Below are positions 12,447 to 26,255 of a stretch of 64,000 nt of DNA, piece after piece. The stretch is taken from NCBI RefSeq assembly GCF_964340395.1, contig NC_135565.1, positions 717,001-781,000 on the forward strand. The letters are read 5' to 3'. The stretch comes from Glandiceps talaboti (Eukaryota; Hemichordata; Enteropneusta; Spengelidae). The translations under genes were made by a program, and so were the position numbers. Position 1 is the stretch's first letter; every line of letters starts with the position of its first letter. Under the pieces are notes generated by a model that was given only the letters and a program-made list of their open reading frames with translations, ran no database searches and was not told where the DNA came from.

Positions 12447-15400
12447 TGACTTGATATTGATATGGGATACACATAAAGATCTGTTTGATTATTTCTATGT
12501 AATAACCTGATATTGATATGGGATACACACAAAGATCTGTTTGATTATTTCTATGTAATAACCTGATATTGATATGGGATAAACACAAAGATCTGTTTGA
12601 TTATTTCTATGTAATAACCTGATATTGATATGGGATACACACAAAGATCTGTTTGATTATTTCTATGTAATAACCTGATATTGATATGGGATACACATAA
12701 AGATCTGTTTGATTATTTCTATGTAATAACCTGATATTGATATGGGATACACACAAAGATCTGTTTGATTATTTCTATGTAATATCCTGATATTGATATG
12801 GGATACACATAAAGATGTGTTTGATTATTTCTATGTAATGACTTGATATTGATATGGGATACACATAAAGATCTGTTTGATTATTTCTATGTAATAACGT
12901 GATATTGATATGGGATACACATAAAGATCTGTTTGATTATTTCTATGTAATAACCTGATATTGATATGGGATACACATAAAGATCTGTTTGATTATTTCT
13001 ATGTGATAACCTGATATTGATATGGGATAAACACAAAGATCTGTTTGATTATTTCTATGTAATAACCTGATATTGATATGGGATACACACAAAGATCTGT
13101 TTGATTATTTCTATGTAATAACCTGATATTGATATGGGATACACATAAAGATCTGTTTGATTATTTCTATGTAATAACCTGATATTGATATGGGATACAC
13201 ACAAAGATCTGTTTGATTATTTCTATGTAATAACCTGATATTGATATGGGATACACATAAAGATCTGTTTGATTATTTCTATGTGATAACCTGATATTGA
13301 TATGGGATACACATAAAGTTCTGTTTGATTATTTCTATGTAATAACCTGATATTGATATGGGATACACATAAAGATCTGTTTGATTATTTCTATGTGATA
13401 ACCTGATATTGATATGGGATAAACACAAAGATCTGTTTGATTATTTCTATGTAATAACGTGATATTGATATGGGATACACATAAAGATCTGTTTGATTAT
13501 TTCTATGTATTAACCTGATATTGATATGGGATAAACACAAAGATCTGTTTGATTATTTCTATGTAATAACCTGATATTGCTATGGGATACACAGAAAGAT
13601 CTGTTTGATTATTTCTATGTAATGACTTGATATTGATATGGGATACACATAAAGATCTGTTTGATTATTTCTATGTAATATCCTGATATTGATATGGGAT
13701 ACACATAAAGATCTGTTTGATTATTTCTATGTAATAACGTGATATTGATATGGGATAAACACAAAGATCTGTTTGATTATTTCTATGTAATAACCTGATA
13801 TTGATATGGGATACACATAAAGATCTGTTTGATTATTTCTATGTGATAACCTGATATTGATATGGGATACACATAAAGATCTCTTTGATTATTTCTATGT
13901 AATATCCTGATATTGATATGGGATACACATAAAGTTCTGTTTGATTATTTCTATGTAATAACCTGATATTGATATGGGATACACACAAAGATCTCTTTGA
14001 TTATTTCTATGTAATATCCTGATATTGATATGGGATACACATAAAGATCTGTTTGATTATTTCTATGTAATAACTTGATATTGATATGGGATAAACATAA
14101 AGATCTGTTTGATTATTTCTATGTAATATCCTGATATTGATATGGGATACACATAAAGATCTGTTTGATTATTTCTATGTAATATCCTGATATTGATATG
14201 GGATACACACAAAGATCTGTTTGATTATTTCTATGTAATAACCTGATATTGATATGGGATACACACAAAGATCTGTTTGATTATTTCTATGTAATAACCT
14301 GATATTGATATGGGATACACATAAAGATCTGTTTGATTATTTCTATGTAATAACCTGATATTGATGTGTGATACACATAAAGATCTGTTTGATTATTTCT
14401 ATGTAATAACCTGATATTGATGTGTGATACACATAAAGATCTCTTTGATTATTTCTATGTAATATCCTGATATTGATATGGGATACACATAAAGATCTGT
14501 TTGATTATTTCTATGTAATAACCTGATATTGATATGGGATACACATAAAGATCTGTTTGATTATTTCTATGTAATAACTTGATATTGATATGGGATACAC
14601 ACAAAGATGTGTTTGATTATTTCTATGTAATAACCTGATATTGATATGGGATACACATAAAGATGTGTTTGATTATTTCTATGTAATAACGTGATATTGA
14701 TATGGGATACACATAAAGATCTGTTTGATTATTTCTATGTAATAACGTGATATTGATATGGGATACACATAAAGATGTGTTTGATTATTTCTATGTAATA
14801 TCCTGATATTGATATGGGATACACATAAAGATCTCTTTGATTATTTCTATGTAATAACCTGATATTGATATGGGATAAACACAAAGATCTGTTTGATTAT
14901 TTCTATGTAATAACTTGATATTGATATGGGTTACACATAAAGATCTGTTTGATTATTTCTATGTAATAACGTGATATTGATGTGTGATACACATAAAGTT
15001 CTGTTTGATTATTTCTATGTAATATCCTGATATTGATATGGGATACACATAAAGATCTGTTTGATTATTTCTATGTAATATCCTGATATTGATGTGTGAT
15101 ACACATAAAGTTCTGTTTGATTATTTCTATGTAATATCCTGATATTGCTATGGGATACACATAAAGATCTGTTTGATTATTTCTATGTGATAACGTGATA
15201 TTGATATGGGATACACATAAAGATCTGTTTGATTATTTCTATGTAATAACCTGATATTGCTATGGGATACACATAAAGATCTCTTTGATTATTTCTATGT
15301 AATAACCTGATATTGATATGGGATACACACAAAGATCTGTTTGATTATTTCTATGTAATATCCTGATATTGATGTGTGATACACATAAAGTTCTGTTTGA

Positions 15401-16790
15401 TTATTTCTATGTAATATCCTGATATTGCTATGGGATACACATAAAGATCTGTTTGATTATTTCTATGTGATATCCTGATATTGATGTGTGATACACATAA
15501 GTTCTGTTTGATTATTTCTATGTAATAACCTGATATTGATATGGGATACACATAAAGATCTGTTTGATTATTTCTATGTAATATCCTGATATTGATGTGT
15601 GATACACATAAGTTCTGTTTGATTATTTCTATGTAATATCCTGATATTGATATGGGATACACATAAAGATGTGTTTGATTATTTCTATGTGATAACGTGA
15701 TATTGATATGGGATACACATAAAGATCTCTTTGATTATTTCTATGTAATAACCTGATATTGATGTGTGATACACACAAAGATCTGTTTGATTATTTCTAT
15801 GTAATATCCTGATGTTGATATGGGATACACATAAAGATCTGTTTGATTATTTCTATGTGATAACGTGATATTGATATGGGATACACATAAAGATCTGTTT
15901 GATTATTTCTATGTAATAACCTGATATTGATATGGGATACACATAAAGATCTGTTTGATTATTTCTATGTAATAACCTGATATTGCTATGGGATACACAT
16001 AAAGATCTGTTTGATTATTTCTATGTAATAACTTGATATTGATATGGGATAGACATAAAGATCTGTTTGATTATTTCTATGTAATAACGTGATATTGATA
16101 TGGGATACACACAAAGATCTGTTTGATTATTTCTATGTGATAACCTGATATTGATATGGGATACACATAAAGATCTCTTTGATTATTTCTATGTAATAAC
16201 GTGATATTGATATGGGATACACACAAAGATCTGTTTGATTATTTCTATGTAATAACGTGATATTGATATGGGATACACATAAAGATCTCTTTGATTATTT
16301 CTATGTAATATCCTGATATTGATATGGGATACACATAAAGATCTGTTTGATTATTTCTATGTGATAACCTGATATTGATATGGGATACACATAAAGATCT
16401 GTTTGATTATTTCTATGTGATAACCTGATATTGCTATGGGATACATATAAAGATCTGTTTGATTATTTCTATGTAATAACCTGATATTGATATGGGATAC
16501 ATATAAAGATCTGTTTGATTATTTCTATGTAATAACCTGATATTGATATGGGATAAACACAAAGATCTGTTTGATTATTTCTATGTAATAACCTGATATT
16601 GATATGGGATACACATAAAGATCTGTTTGATTATTTCTATGTAATAACGTGATATTGATATGGGATAAACACAAAGATCTGTTTGATTATTTCTATGTAA
16701 TATCCTGATATTGATATGGGATACACATAAAGATCTGTTTGATTATTTCTATGTAATAACCTGATATTGATATGGGATACACATAAAAAT
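12447..16790. repeat. 56-bp minisatellite array, main block (about 77 copies)
   Basis: Same unit as 9401-9747. Variable positions include AATAACC/AATATCC/AATAACG, GATATGGG/GCTATGGG/GATGTGTG, and ACACAT/ACACAC/AAACAC. Blocks of variants recur, showing local duplications. It lies in the 21.2-kb intron before exon 7426-7492. The array ends at 16790 in ACACATAAAAATTAAGAG. Confidence 0.98.
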
Positions 16791-16799
16791 TAAGAGTTA

Positions 16800-17034
16800 T
16801 TGGCCAAAGTGTGATTATTTATGACATATATGGCTTCCATTTCACTTTTGTCATGAGGGTTGTGAAACCAAGTGACATGCATATGTCTTCTATAACATCT
16901 GACATTTGTACCAGGTTTGGTTGAAATTGGTGCATGCATATTGGAGATAGAGGTGGACATGGAAGGACAGATGGACAGATGGACGGGACCCTACGTAGAA
17001 GCCCCTGTCGGGCTATGCTGGGGGGGGGGGGGGG
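16800..17034 (+). repeat. Dispersed repeat tail with GACAGATG tract and poly-G
   Basis: This segment resembles the 3' part of a dispersed repeat: ACCAGGTTTGGTTGAAATTG, a GGACAGATGGACAGATGGAC tract, then CCCTACGTAGAAGCCCCTGT and a run of about 14 G at 17021-17034 before CGCTAAT. I do not recognise the family. Confidence 0.45.
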
Positions 17035-17039
17035 CGCTA

Positions 17040-17224
17040 ATAAATTTAAACATGGTTGATTTACACCTCAGTAAAGTTGTAACATGGTGTAATGCAAACA
17101 AACTCACGATTAACCATCTCAAAACAAACTACATTGTCTTTAGAAGCTACAAAAGGGAAAGTTGACCTTTGTGGAAGCCTGTACATCAACAATAAGGAGA
17201 TTAATGAAGTTGATGAAACTTGTT
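17040..17224 (+). pseudogene. LINE reverse-transcriptase fragment (thumb-side motif)
   Basis: The plus strand reads LNMVDLHLSKVVTWCNANKL, TINHLKTNYIVFRS, then after a frameshift near 17155 LYINNKEINEVDETCFVG. The WCxANKLTINxxKTNY motif matches the LINE at 59684-61080 (WCDANKLTINLAKTNY, later SFVGVSID), so both belong to one family. The fragment stops abruptly at the trinucleotide tail of the SINE at 17225-17519, which apparently inserted into it or beside it. Confidence 0.8.
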
Positions 17225-17519
17225 TTGTTGGTATAATAATAATAATAATAATAATAATAATCTTTATTCATCCAAATAAATTCGGAAATTTGTTGAATGG
17301 TCGCCGCAAGAACAGCGCCCTAGTGCCCTAGTGTTGAAGAAGCAGGAGGAAACCGGAGTACCCAGGGAAAACCTGCGTTGTTCGGCAGGGTCAAACTGAG
17401 TATCACCCTTCTTACATACAGACCTGGTTAAATTTTAAATCAAACCCAGCCGACACCAGGCGGGTTCAAACCCAGACTGCAGAGGTAAGAGGCGTACGAG
17501 CTAACCGCTGACAACCCCA
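17225..17519 (-). mobile_element. tRNA-derived SINE with (TTA)n tail
   Basis: On the minus strand the 5' end (17519) reads GTCAGCGGTTAGCTCGTACG (A-box-like), then CTGGGTTTGAACCCGCC (B-box-like GGTTTGAACCC). A body follows with CCCTGGGTACTCCGGTTTCC and the element ends in GAATAAAGATTATTATTATT. This layout of RNA polymerase III boxes, body and short-repeat tail is that of a tRNA-derived SINE. The (TTA)n tail resembles those of the LINEs at 59.2 and 59.7 kb, which suggests mobilisation by a LINE with the same tail preference. Confidence 0.75.
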
Positions 17520-17609
17520 GTGAAATTATGAAGTTTTGTTACTGATTTTTACATTGTTTTTAATAAACATTATTTGTTCACATAAAAGTCTTCATTAAGT
17601 TATCTTATA

Positions 17610-17611
<2 letters not shown>

Positions 17612-17647
<36 letters not shown>

Positions 17648-17658
17648 ACACATACACA

Positions 17659-17701
<43 letters not shown>

Positions 17702-17708
17702 ACACACA
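17612..17708. repeat. (CA)n microsatellite
   Basis: About 97 bp of CA repeats with CATA interruptions. Confidence 0.97.
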
Positions 17709-17756
17709 GATATACACGCTGCAGACAGGCAAATATAAACAATCTGTTATGTTTAT

Positions 17757-20700
17757 TCAGTATTGAGATGTAAGTTGGTACAAGAATGGTCAAGGATCTA
17801 AGGCAGGTTGTCTGCAGTCAGTATTGAGATGTAAGTTGGTACAAGAATGGTCAAGGATCTAAGGCAGGTTGTCTGCAGTCAGTATTGAGATGTAAGTTGG
17901 TACAAGAATGGTCAAGGATCTAAGGCAGGTTGTCTGCAGTCAGTATTGAGATGTAAGTTGGTACAAGAATGGTCAAGGATCTAAGGCAGGTTGTCTGCAG
18001 TCAGTATTGAGATGTAAGTTGGTACAAGAATGGTCAAGGATCTAGGGCAGGTTGTCTGCAGTCAGTATTGAGATGTCAGTTGGTACAAGAATGGTCAAGG
18101 ATTTAAGGCAGGTTGTCTGCAGTCAGTATTGAGATGTCAGTTGGTACAAGAATGGTCAAGGATCTAAGGCAGGTTGTCTGCAGTCAGTATTGAGATGTAA
18201 GTTGGTACAAGAATGGTCAAGGATCTAGGGCAGGTTGTCTGCAGTCAGTATTGAGATGTCAGTTGGTACAAGACTGGTCAAGGATTTAAGGCAGGTTGTC
18301 TGCAGTCAGTATTGAGATGTAAGTTGGTACAAGAATGGTTAAGGATCTAAGGCAGGTTGTCTGCAGTCAGTATTGAGATGTCATTTGGTACAAGACTGGT
18401 CAAGGATCTAAGGCAGGTTGTCTGCAGTCAGTATTGAGATGTAAGTTGGTACAAGAATGGTCAAGGATCTAGGGCAGGTTGTCTGCAGTCAGTATTGAGA
18501 TGTCAGTTGGTACAAGACTGGTCAAGGATTTAAGGCAGGTTGTCTGCAGTCAGTATTGAGATGTAAGTTGGTACAAGAATGGTTAAGGATCTAAGGCAGG
18601 TTGTCTGCAGTCAGTATTGAGATGTCATTTGGTACAAGACTGGTCAAGGATCTAAGGCAGGTTGCCTGCAGTCAGTATTGAGATGTAAGTTGGGACAAGA
18701 ATGGTCAAGGATCTAATGCAGGTTGTCTGCAGTCAGTATTGAGATGTAAGTTGGTACAAGACTGGTCAAGGATCTAAGGCAGGTTGTCTGCAGTCAGTAT
18801 TGAGATGTAAGTTGGGACAAGAATGGTCAAGGATCTAAGGCAGGTTGTCTGCAGTCAGTATTGAGATGTCAGTTGGTACAAGACTGGTCAAGGATCTAAG
18901 GCAGGTTGTCTGCAGTCAGTATTGAGATGTCAGTTGGTACAAGAATGGTCAAGGATCTAGGGCAGGTTGTCTGCAGTCAGTATTGAGATGTCAGTTGGTA
19001 CAAGAATGGTCAAGGATGTAGGGCAGGTTGTCTGCAGTCAGTATTGAGATGTAAGTTGGTACAAGAATGGTCAAGGATCTAGGGCAGGTTGTCTGCAGTC
19101 AGTATTGAGATGTAAGTTGGTACAAGACTGGTCAAGGATCTAGGGCAGGTTGTCTGCAGTCAGTATTGAGATGTAAGTTGGTACAAGAATGGTCAAGGAT
19201 CTAAGGCAGGTTGTCTGCAGTCAGTATTGAGATGTCAGTTGGTACAAGAATGGTCAAGGATCTAAGGCAGGTTGTCTGCAGTCAGTATTGAGATGTCAGT
19301 TGGTACAAGACTGGTCAAGGATCTAGGGCAGGTTGTCTGCAGTCAGTATTGAGATGTAAGTTGGTACAAGAATGGTCAAGGATCTAAGGCAGGTTGTCTG
19401 CAGTCAGTATTGAGGTGTAAGTTGGTACAAGACTGGTCAAGGATCTAAGGCAGGTTGTCTGCAGTCAGTATTGAGATGTAAGTTGGTACAAGAATGGTCA
19501 AGGATCTGGGGCAAGTTGTCTGCAGTCAGTATTGAGATGTAAGTTGGTACAAGAATGGTCAAGGATCTAGGGCAGGTTGTCTGCAGTCAGTATTGAGGTG
19601 TAAGTTGGTACAAGACTGGTCAAGGATCTAAGGCAGGTTGTCTGCAGTCAGTATTGAGATGTAAGTTGGTACAAGAATGGTCAAGGATCTGGGGCAAGTT
19701 GTCTGCAGTCAGTATTGAGATGTAAGTTGGTACAAGAATGGTCAAGGATCTAAGGCAGGTTGTCTGCAGTCAGTATTGAGATGTAAGTTGGGACAAGAAT
19801 GGTCAAGGATCTAAGGCAGGTTGTCTGCAGTCAGTATTGAGATGTCAGTTGGTACAGGAATGGTCAAGGATCTAGGGCAGGTTGTCTGCAGTCAGTATTG
19901 AGATGTAAGTTGGTACAAGACTGGCCAAAGATATAGGGCAGGTTGTCTGCAGTCAGTATTGAGATGTAAGTTGGTACAAGAATGGTCAAGGATCTAGGGC
20001 AGGTTGTCTGCAGTCAGTATTAAGATGTCAGTTGGTACAAGACTGGTCAAGGATCTAAGGCAGGTTGTCTGCAGTCAGTATTGAGATGTCAGTTGGTACA
20101 AGAATGGTCAAGGATCTGGGGCAGGTTGTCTGCAGTCAGTATTGAGATGTCAGTTGGTACAAGAATGGTCAAGGATCTAGGGCAGGTTGTCTGCAGTCAG
20201 TATTGAGATGTCAGTTGGTACAAGAATGGTCAAGGATCTAGGGCAGGTTGTCTGCAGTCAGTATTGAGATGTAAGTTGGTACAAGACTGGTCAAGGATCT
20301 AGGGCAGGTTGTCTGCAGTCAGTATTGAGATGTAAGTTGGTACAAGAATGGTCAAGGATCTAAGGCAGGTTGTCTGCAGTCAGTATTGAGATGTCAGTTG
20401 GTACAAGAATGGTCAAGGATCTAAGGCAGGTTGTCTGCAGTCAGTATTGAGATGTCAGTTGGTACAAGACTGGTCAAGGATCTAGGGCAGGTTGTCTGCA
20501 GTCAGTATTGAGATGTAAGTTGGTACAAGAATGGTCAAGGATCTAAGGCAGGTTGTCTGCAGTCAGTATTGAGGTGTAAGTTGGTACAAGACTGGTCAAG
20601 GATCTAAGGCAGGTTGTCTGCAGTCAGTATTGAGATGTAAGTTGGTACAAGAATGGTCAAGGATCTGGGGCAAGTTGTCTGCAGTCAGTATTGAGATGTA

Positions 20701-23700
20701 AGTTGGTACAAGAATGGTCAAGGATTTAAGGCAGGTTGTCTGCAGTCAGTATTGAGGTGTAAGTTGGTACAAGACTGGTCAAGGATCTAAGGCAGGTTGT
20801 CTGCAGTCAGTATTGAGATGTCATTTGGTACAAGACTGGTCAAGGATCTAAGGCAGGTTGCCTGCAGTCAGTATTGAGATGTAAGTTGGGACAAGAATGG
20901 TCAAGGATCTAATGCAGGTTGTCTGCAGTCAGTATTGAGATGTAAGTTGGTACAAGACTGGTCAAGGATCTAAGGCAGGTTGTCTGCAGTCAGTATTGAG
21001 ATGTAAGTTGGGACAAGAATGGTCAAGGATCTAAGGCAGGTTGTCTGCAGTCAGTATTGAGATGTCAGTTGGTACAAGACTGGTCAAGGATCTAAGGCAG
21101 GTTGTCTGCAGTCAGTATTGAGATGTCAGTTGGTACAAGAATGGTCAAGGATCTAGGGCAGGTTGTCTGCAGTCAGTATTGAGATGTCAGTTGGTACAAG
21201 AATGGTCAAGGATGTAGGGCAGGTTGTCTGCAGTCAGTATTGAGATGTAAGTTGGTACAAGAATGGTCAAGGATCTAGGGCAGGTTGTCTGCAGTCAGTA
21301 TTGAGATGTAAGTTGGTACAAGACTGGTCAAGGATCTAGGGCAGGTTGTCTGCAGTCAGTATTGAGATGTAAGTTGGTACAAGAATGGTCAAGGATCTAA
21401 GGCAGGTTGTCTGCAGTCAGTATTGAGATGTCAGTTGGTACAAGAATGGTCAAGGATCTAAGGCAGGTTGTCTGCAGTCAGTATTGAGATGTCAGTTGGT
21501 ACAAGACTGGTCAAGGATCTAGGGCAGGTTGTCTGCAGTCAGTATTGAGATGTCAGTTGGTACAAGAATGGTCAAGGATCTAAGGCAGGTTGTCTGCAGT
21601 CAGTATTGAGGTGTAAGTTGGTACAAGACTGGTCAAGGATCTAAGGCAGGTTGTCTGCAGTCAGTATTGAGATGTAAGTTGGTACAAGAATGGTCAAGGA
21701 TCTGGGGCAAGTTGTCTGCAGTCAGTATTGAGATGTAAGTTGGTACAAGAATGGTCAAGGATCTAGGGCAGGTTGTCTGCAGTCAGTATTGAGGTGTAAG
21801 TTGGTACAAGACTGGTCAAGGATCTAAGGCAGGTTGTCTGCAGTCAGTATTGAGATGTAAGTTGGTACAAGAATGGTCAAGGATCTGGGGCAAGTTGTCT
21901 GCAGTCAGTATTGAGATGTAAGTTGGTACAAGAATGGTCAAGGATCTAAGGCAGGTTGTCTGCAGTCAGTATTGAGATGTAAGTTGGGACAAGAATGGTC
22001 AAGGATCTAAGGCAGGTTGTCTGCAGTCAGTATTGAGATGTCAGTTGGTACAGGAATGGTCAAGGATCTAGGGCAGGTTGTCTGCAGTCAGTATTGAGAT
22101 GTAAGTTGGTACAAGACTGGCCAAAGATATAGGGCAGGTTGTCTGCAGTCAGTATTGAGATGTAAGTTGGTACAAGAATGGTCAAGGATCTAGGGCAGGT
22201 TGTCTGCAGTCAGTATTAAGATGTCAGTTGGTACAAGACTGGTCAAGGATCTAAGGCAGGTTGTCTGCAGTCAGTATTGAGATGTCAGTTGGTACAAGAA
22301 TGGTCAAGGATCTGGGGCAGGTTGTCTGCAGTCAGTATTGAGATGTCAGTTGGTACAAGAATGGTCAAGGATCTAGGGCAGGTTGTCTGCAGTCAGTATT
22401 GAGATGTCAGTTGGTACAAGAATGGTCAAGGATCTAGGGCAGGTTGTCTGCAGTCAGTATTGAGATGTAAGTTGGTACAAGACTGGTCAAGGATCTAGGG
22501 CAGGTTGTCTGCAGTCAGTATTGAGATGTAAGTTGGTACAAGAATGGTCAAGGATCTAAGGCAGGTTGTCTGCAGTCAGTATTGAGATGTCAGTTGGTAC
22601 AAGAATGGTCAAGGATCTAAGGCAGGTTGTCTGCAGTCAGTATTGAGATGTCAGTTGGTACAAGACTGGTCAAGGATCTAGGGCAGGTTGTCTGCAGTCA
22701 GTATTGAGATGTAAGTTGGTACAAGAATGGTCAAGGATCTAAGGCAGGTTGTCTGCAGTCAGTATTGAGGTGTAAGTTGGTACAAGACTGGTCAAGGATC
22801 TAAGGCAGGTTGTCTGCAGTCAGTATTGAGATGTAAGTTGGTACAAGAATGGTCAAGGATCTGGGGCAAGTTGTCTGCAGTCAGTATTGAGATGTAAGTT
22901 GGTACAAGAATGGTCAAGGATCTAGGGCAGGTTGTCTGCAGTCAGTATTGAGATGTCAGTTGGTACAAGAATGGTCAAGGATCTGGGGCAGGTTGTCTGC
23001 AGTCAGTATTAAGATGTCAGTTGGTACAAGAATGGTCAAGGATCTAAGGCAGGTTGTCTGCAGTCAGTATTGAGATGTAAGTTGGGACAAGAATGGTCAA
23101 GGATCTAAGGCAGGTTGTCTGCAGTCAGTATTGAGATGTCAGTTGGTACAGGAATGGTCAAGGATCTAGGGCAGGTTGTCTGCAGTCAGTATTGAGATGT
23201 AAGTTGGTACAAGACTGGCCAAAGATATAGGGCAGGTTGTCTGCAGTCAGTATTGAGATGTAAGTTGGTACAAGAATGGTCAAGGATCTAGGGCAGGTTG
23301 TCTGCAGTCAGTATTAAGATGTCAGTTGGTACAAGACTGGTCAAGGATCTAAGGCAGGTTGTCTGCAGTCAGTATTGAGATGTCAGTTGGTACAAGAATG
23401 GTCAAGGATCTGGGGCAGGTTGTCTGCAGTCAGTATTGAGATGTCAGTTGGTACAAGAATGGTCAAGGATCTAGGGCAGGTTGTCTGCAGTCAGTATTGA
23501 GATGTCAGTTGGTACAAGAATGGTCAAGGATCTAGGGCAGGTTGTCTGCAGTCAGTATTGAGATGTCAGTTGGTACAGGAATGGTCAAGGATCTAGGGCA
23601 GGTTGTCTGCAGTCAGTATTGAGATGTAAGTTGGTACAAGACTGGCCAAAGATATAGGGCAGGTTGTCTGCAGTCAGTATTGAGATGTAAGTTGGTACAA

Positions 23701-24969
23701 GAATGGTCAAGGATCTAGGGCAGGTTGTCTGCAGTCAGTATTAAGATGTCAGTTGGTACAAGACTGGTCAAGGATCTAAGGCAGGTTGTCTGCAGTCAGT
23801 ATTGAGATGTCAGTTGGTACAAGAATGGTCAAGGATCTAGGGCAGGTTGTCTGCAGTCAGTATTGAGATGTCAGTTGGTACAAGAATGGTCAAGGATCTA
23901 GGGCAGGTTGTCTGCAGTCAGTATTGAGATGTCAGTTGGTACAAGAATGGTCAAGGATCTAGGGCAGGTTGTCTGCAGTCAGTATTGAGATGTCAGTTGG
24001 TACAAGAATGGTCAAGGATCTAGGGCAGGTTGTCTGCAGTCAGTATTGAGATGTCAGTTGGTACAAGAATGGTCAAGGATCTAAGGCAGGTTGTCTGCAG
24101 TCAGTATTGAGATGTAAGTTGGGACAAGAATGGTCAAGGATCTAAGGCAGGTTGTCTGCAGTCAGTATTGAGATGTCAGTTGGTACAAGAATGGTCAAGG
24201 ATCTAGGGCAGGTTGTCTGCAGTCAGTATTGAGATGTAAGTTGGTACAAGACTGGTCAAGGATCTAGGGCAGGTTGTCTGCAGTCAGTATTGAGATGTCA
24301 GTTGGTACAAGACTGGTCAAGGATCTAGGGCAGGTTGTCTGCAGTCAGTATTGAGATGTCAGTTGGTACAAGACTGGTCAAGGATCTAGGGCAGGTTGTC
24401 TGCAGTCAATATTGAGATGTAAGTTGGTACAAGACTGGTCAAGGATCTAGGGCAGGTTGCCTGCAGTCAGTATTGAGATGTCAGTTGGTACAAGAATGGT
24501 CAAGGATCTAGGGCAGGTTGTCTGCAGTCAGTATTGAGATGTCAGTTGGTACAAGAATGGTCAAGGATCTAGGGCAGGTTGTCTGCAGTCAGTATTGAGA
24601 TGTCAGTTGGTACAAGAATGGTCAAGGATCTAAGGCAGGTTGTCTGCAGTCAGTATTGAGATGTCAGTTGGTACAAGACTGGTCAAGGATCTAGGGCAGG
24701 TTGTCTGCAGTCAGTATTAAGATGTCAGTTGGTACAAGAATGGTCAAGGATCTAAGGCAGGTTGTCTGCAGTCAGTATTGAGATGTCAGTTGGTACAAGA
24801 CTGGTCAAGGATCTAGGGCAGGTTGTCTGCAGTCAGTATTGAGATGTAAGTTGGTACAAGAATGGTCAAGGATCTAGGGCAGGTTGTCTGCAGTCAGTAT
24901 TGAGATGTAAGTTGGTACAAGACTGGTCAAGGATCTAAGGCAGGTTGTCTGCAGTCAGTATTGAGATGT
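17757..24969. repeat. 61-bp minisatellite array with 2196-bp higher-order structure (about 118 copies)
   Basis: The unit is CAGTATTGAGATGTAAGTTG, GTACAAGAATGGTCAAGGAT, CTAAGGCAGGTTGTCTGCAGT. Variants (AAGTTG/CAGTTG/CATTTG, GAATGG/GACTGG, CTAAGG/CTAGGG/CTGGGG) are not random. GATGTCATTT at 18621 and 20817, and CTGGCCAAAG at 19921 and 22117, recur exactly 2196 bp apart, which is 36 units. The same CTGGCCAAAG variant recurs at 23215 (18 units later) and 23642 (7 units later). The array thus grew by block duplications of 36, 18 and 7 units. It lies in the 21.2-kb intron of the carboxypeptidase gene. Confidence 0.98.
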
Positions 24970-25600
24970 CCATCATTGACCTCAGTATTTGGATTTCTGT
25001 CTCTTTACTGTTTGTTCTTCTCTTACATACACTGCTCCTACAGTCAGTTAGTACAAGCAGATGTTCATTACGGAAGCAAAAGTGACGATATTTGCTGTCC
25101 AGTTGTACCACTCATAATTTTGCTGATCTGAAATAAATATAGAAAATATGCCAATCAGTATTTTTGTATGGACTAAAGTTTCTGTAAAATGTCAAGAATA
25201 ACATTTGGTTGTCACTTTTATGTAAGTTGAATTTTGCCGATTTTCATAAACGATGGGTGCAGACTATTATCATAGAATTATAGAGTAATTAATGTGGATT
25301 TATATATTGGATGACTCTGGGTATTTGAGTAGTAGTATGTAGTCATTTACCTTATTTCTAATGATTTGCTCTATGTATCTATTTTGACCACTTAAATTTA
25401 CACTATTCTTTGCAAAGTATGGTGTATCACTGCAGAATATATTCAGAAGACAAAGGAAATAGTTAATTCTCGTCTGTTTCAAATGGTTGATCATATTTTA
25501 GCTACATGCTCAGATTTTACCCTGACTGTTATCAGTTGAAGCTAAATCATATCATCGGTTAAACAACAAAATATGGCAGAAATTGTCTAATGAATGTTTG
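24970..25600. other. Intron, unique AT-rich sequence
   Basis: No array, recognised element or convincing exon is seen. It is probably the 5' side of the LINE relic that follows, too decayed to read. Confidence 0.5.
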
Positions 25601-26035
25601 ATTGTTTTGGGAAACAATTTATTCAATGCAAGGAAAGTTGGAAGCGGTAACATATTATGTACTTATAGGATTTTCAAGAATACATTTAAGTTTGATGACT
25701 ACTTTAATTTTACACTATGTAGAAATTTCTCAAGAGAAATGTAGGCTAAGTGATCATAATCTGGGTGTAGAAATAGGAATAAAAAGTAAACGAAGACTAC
25801 CTATGAATGAAAGAGTTTTCATTCATGCAAGAATAATGGAATAGATTATGGGTTTGACTTGTTAGTTTCATGTAGGGAGCACAGATCTGAGGGAATTATT
25901 TTGTTCCAGAGTTGTAATTTCAATACTTCTACTTTTTCCATTATCTCACATAAAGAAAAAGTCTTTAAAATGATAATGGAATACAATTATCTAGACCTTG
26001 CACTATTTTAAAGAAACACTGCTACAATGTATATG
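25600..26035 (+). pseudogene. Decayed LINE 3' coding tail
   Basis: The plus strand reads CRLSDHNLGVEIGIKSKRRL, PMNERVFIHARIME, then FDLLVSCREHRSEGIILFQS and KEKVFKMIMEYNYLDLALF in interrupted frames. The order LSDHxLxIExG, (I/L)PxxxRxC, DExHFxxxC-like and a final F(I/K)M segment is the usual C-terminal plan of invertebrate LINE polyproteins. The cysteines of the knuckle are largely lost, so it is old. The 3' part runs toward the (GT)n at 26179. Confidence 0.6.
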
Positions 26036-26173
26036 TTGTACCCTCCAGTAGTTCCATGCAACAGATGAAATTTGCTTTTATACTTGTTTACCTTGTATGC
26101 TCTTCACTCACTTTTGACCCTTGTATTGTTTCATGTAGTCTTTCATGAATTGTACCATATGAAACACTCTCTG

Positions 26174-26178
<5 letters not shown>

Positions 26179-26253
<75 letters not shown>
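26179..26253. repeat. (GT)n microsatellite
   Basis: About 75 bp of uninterrupted GT dinucleotides, possibly the tail of the LINE relic upstream. Confidence 0.98.
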
Positions 26254-26255
<2 letters not shown>

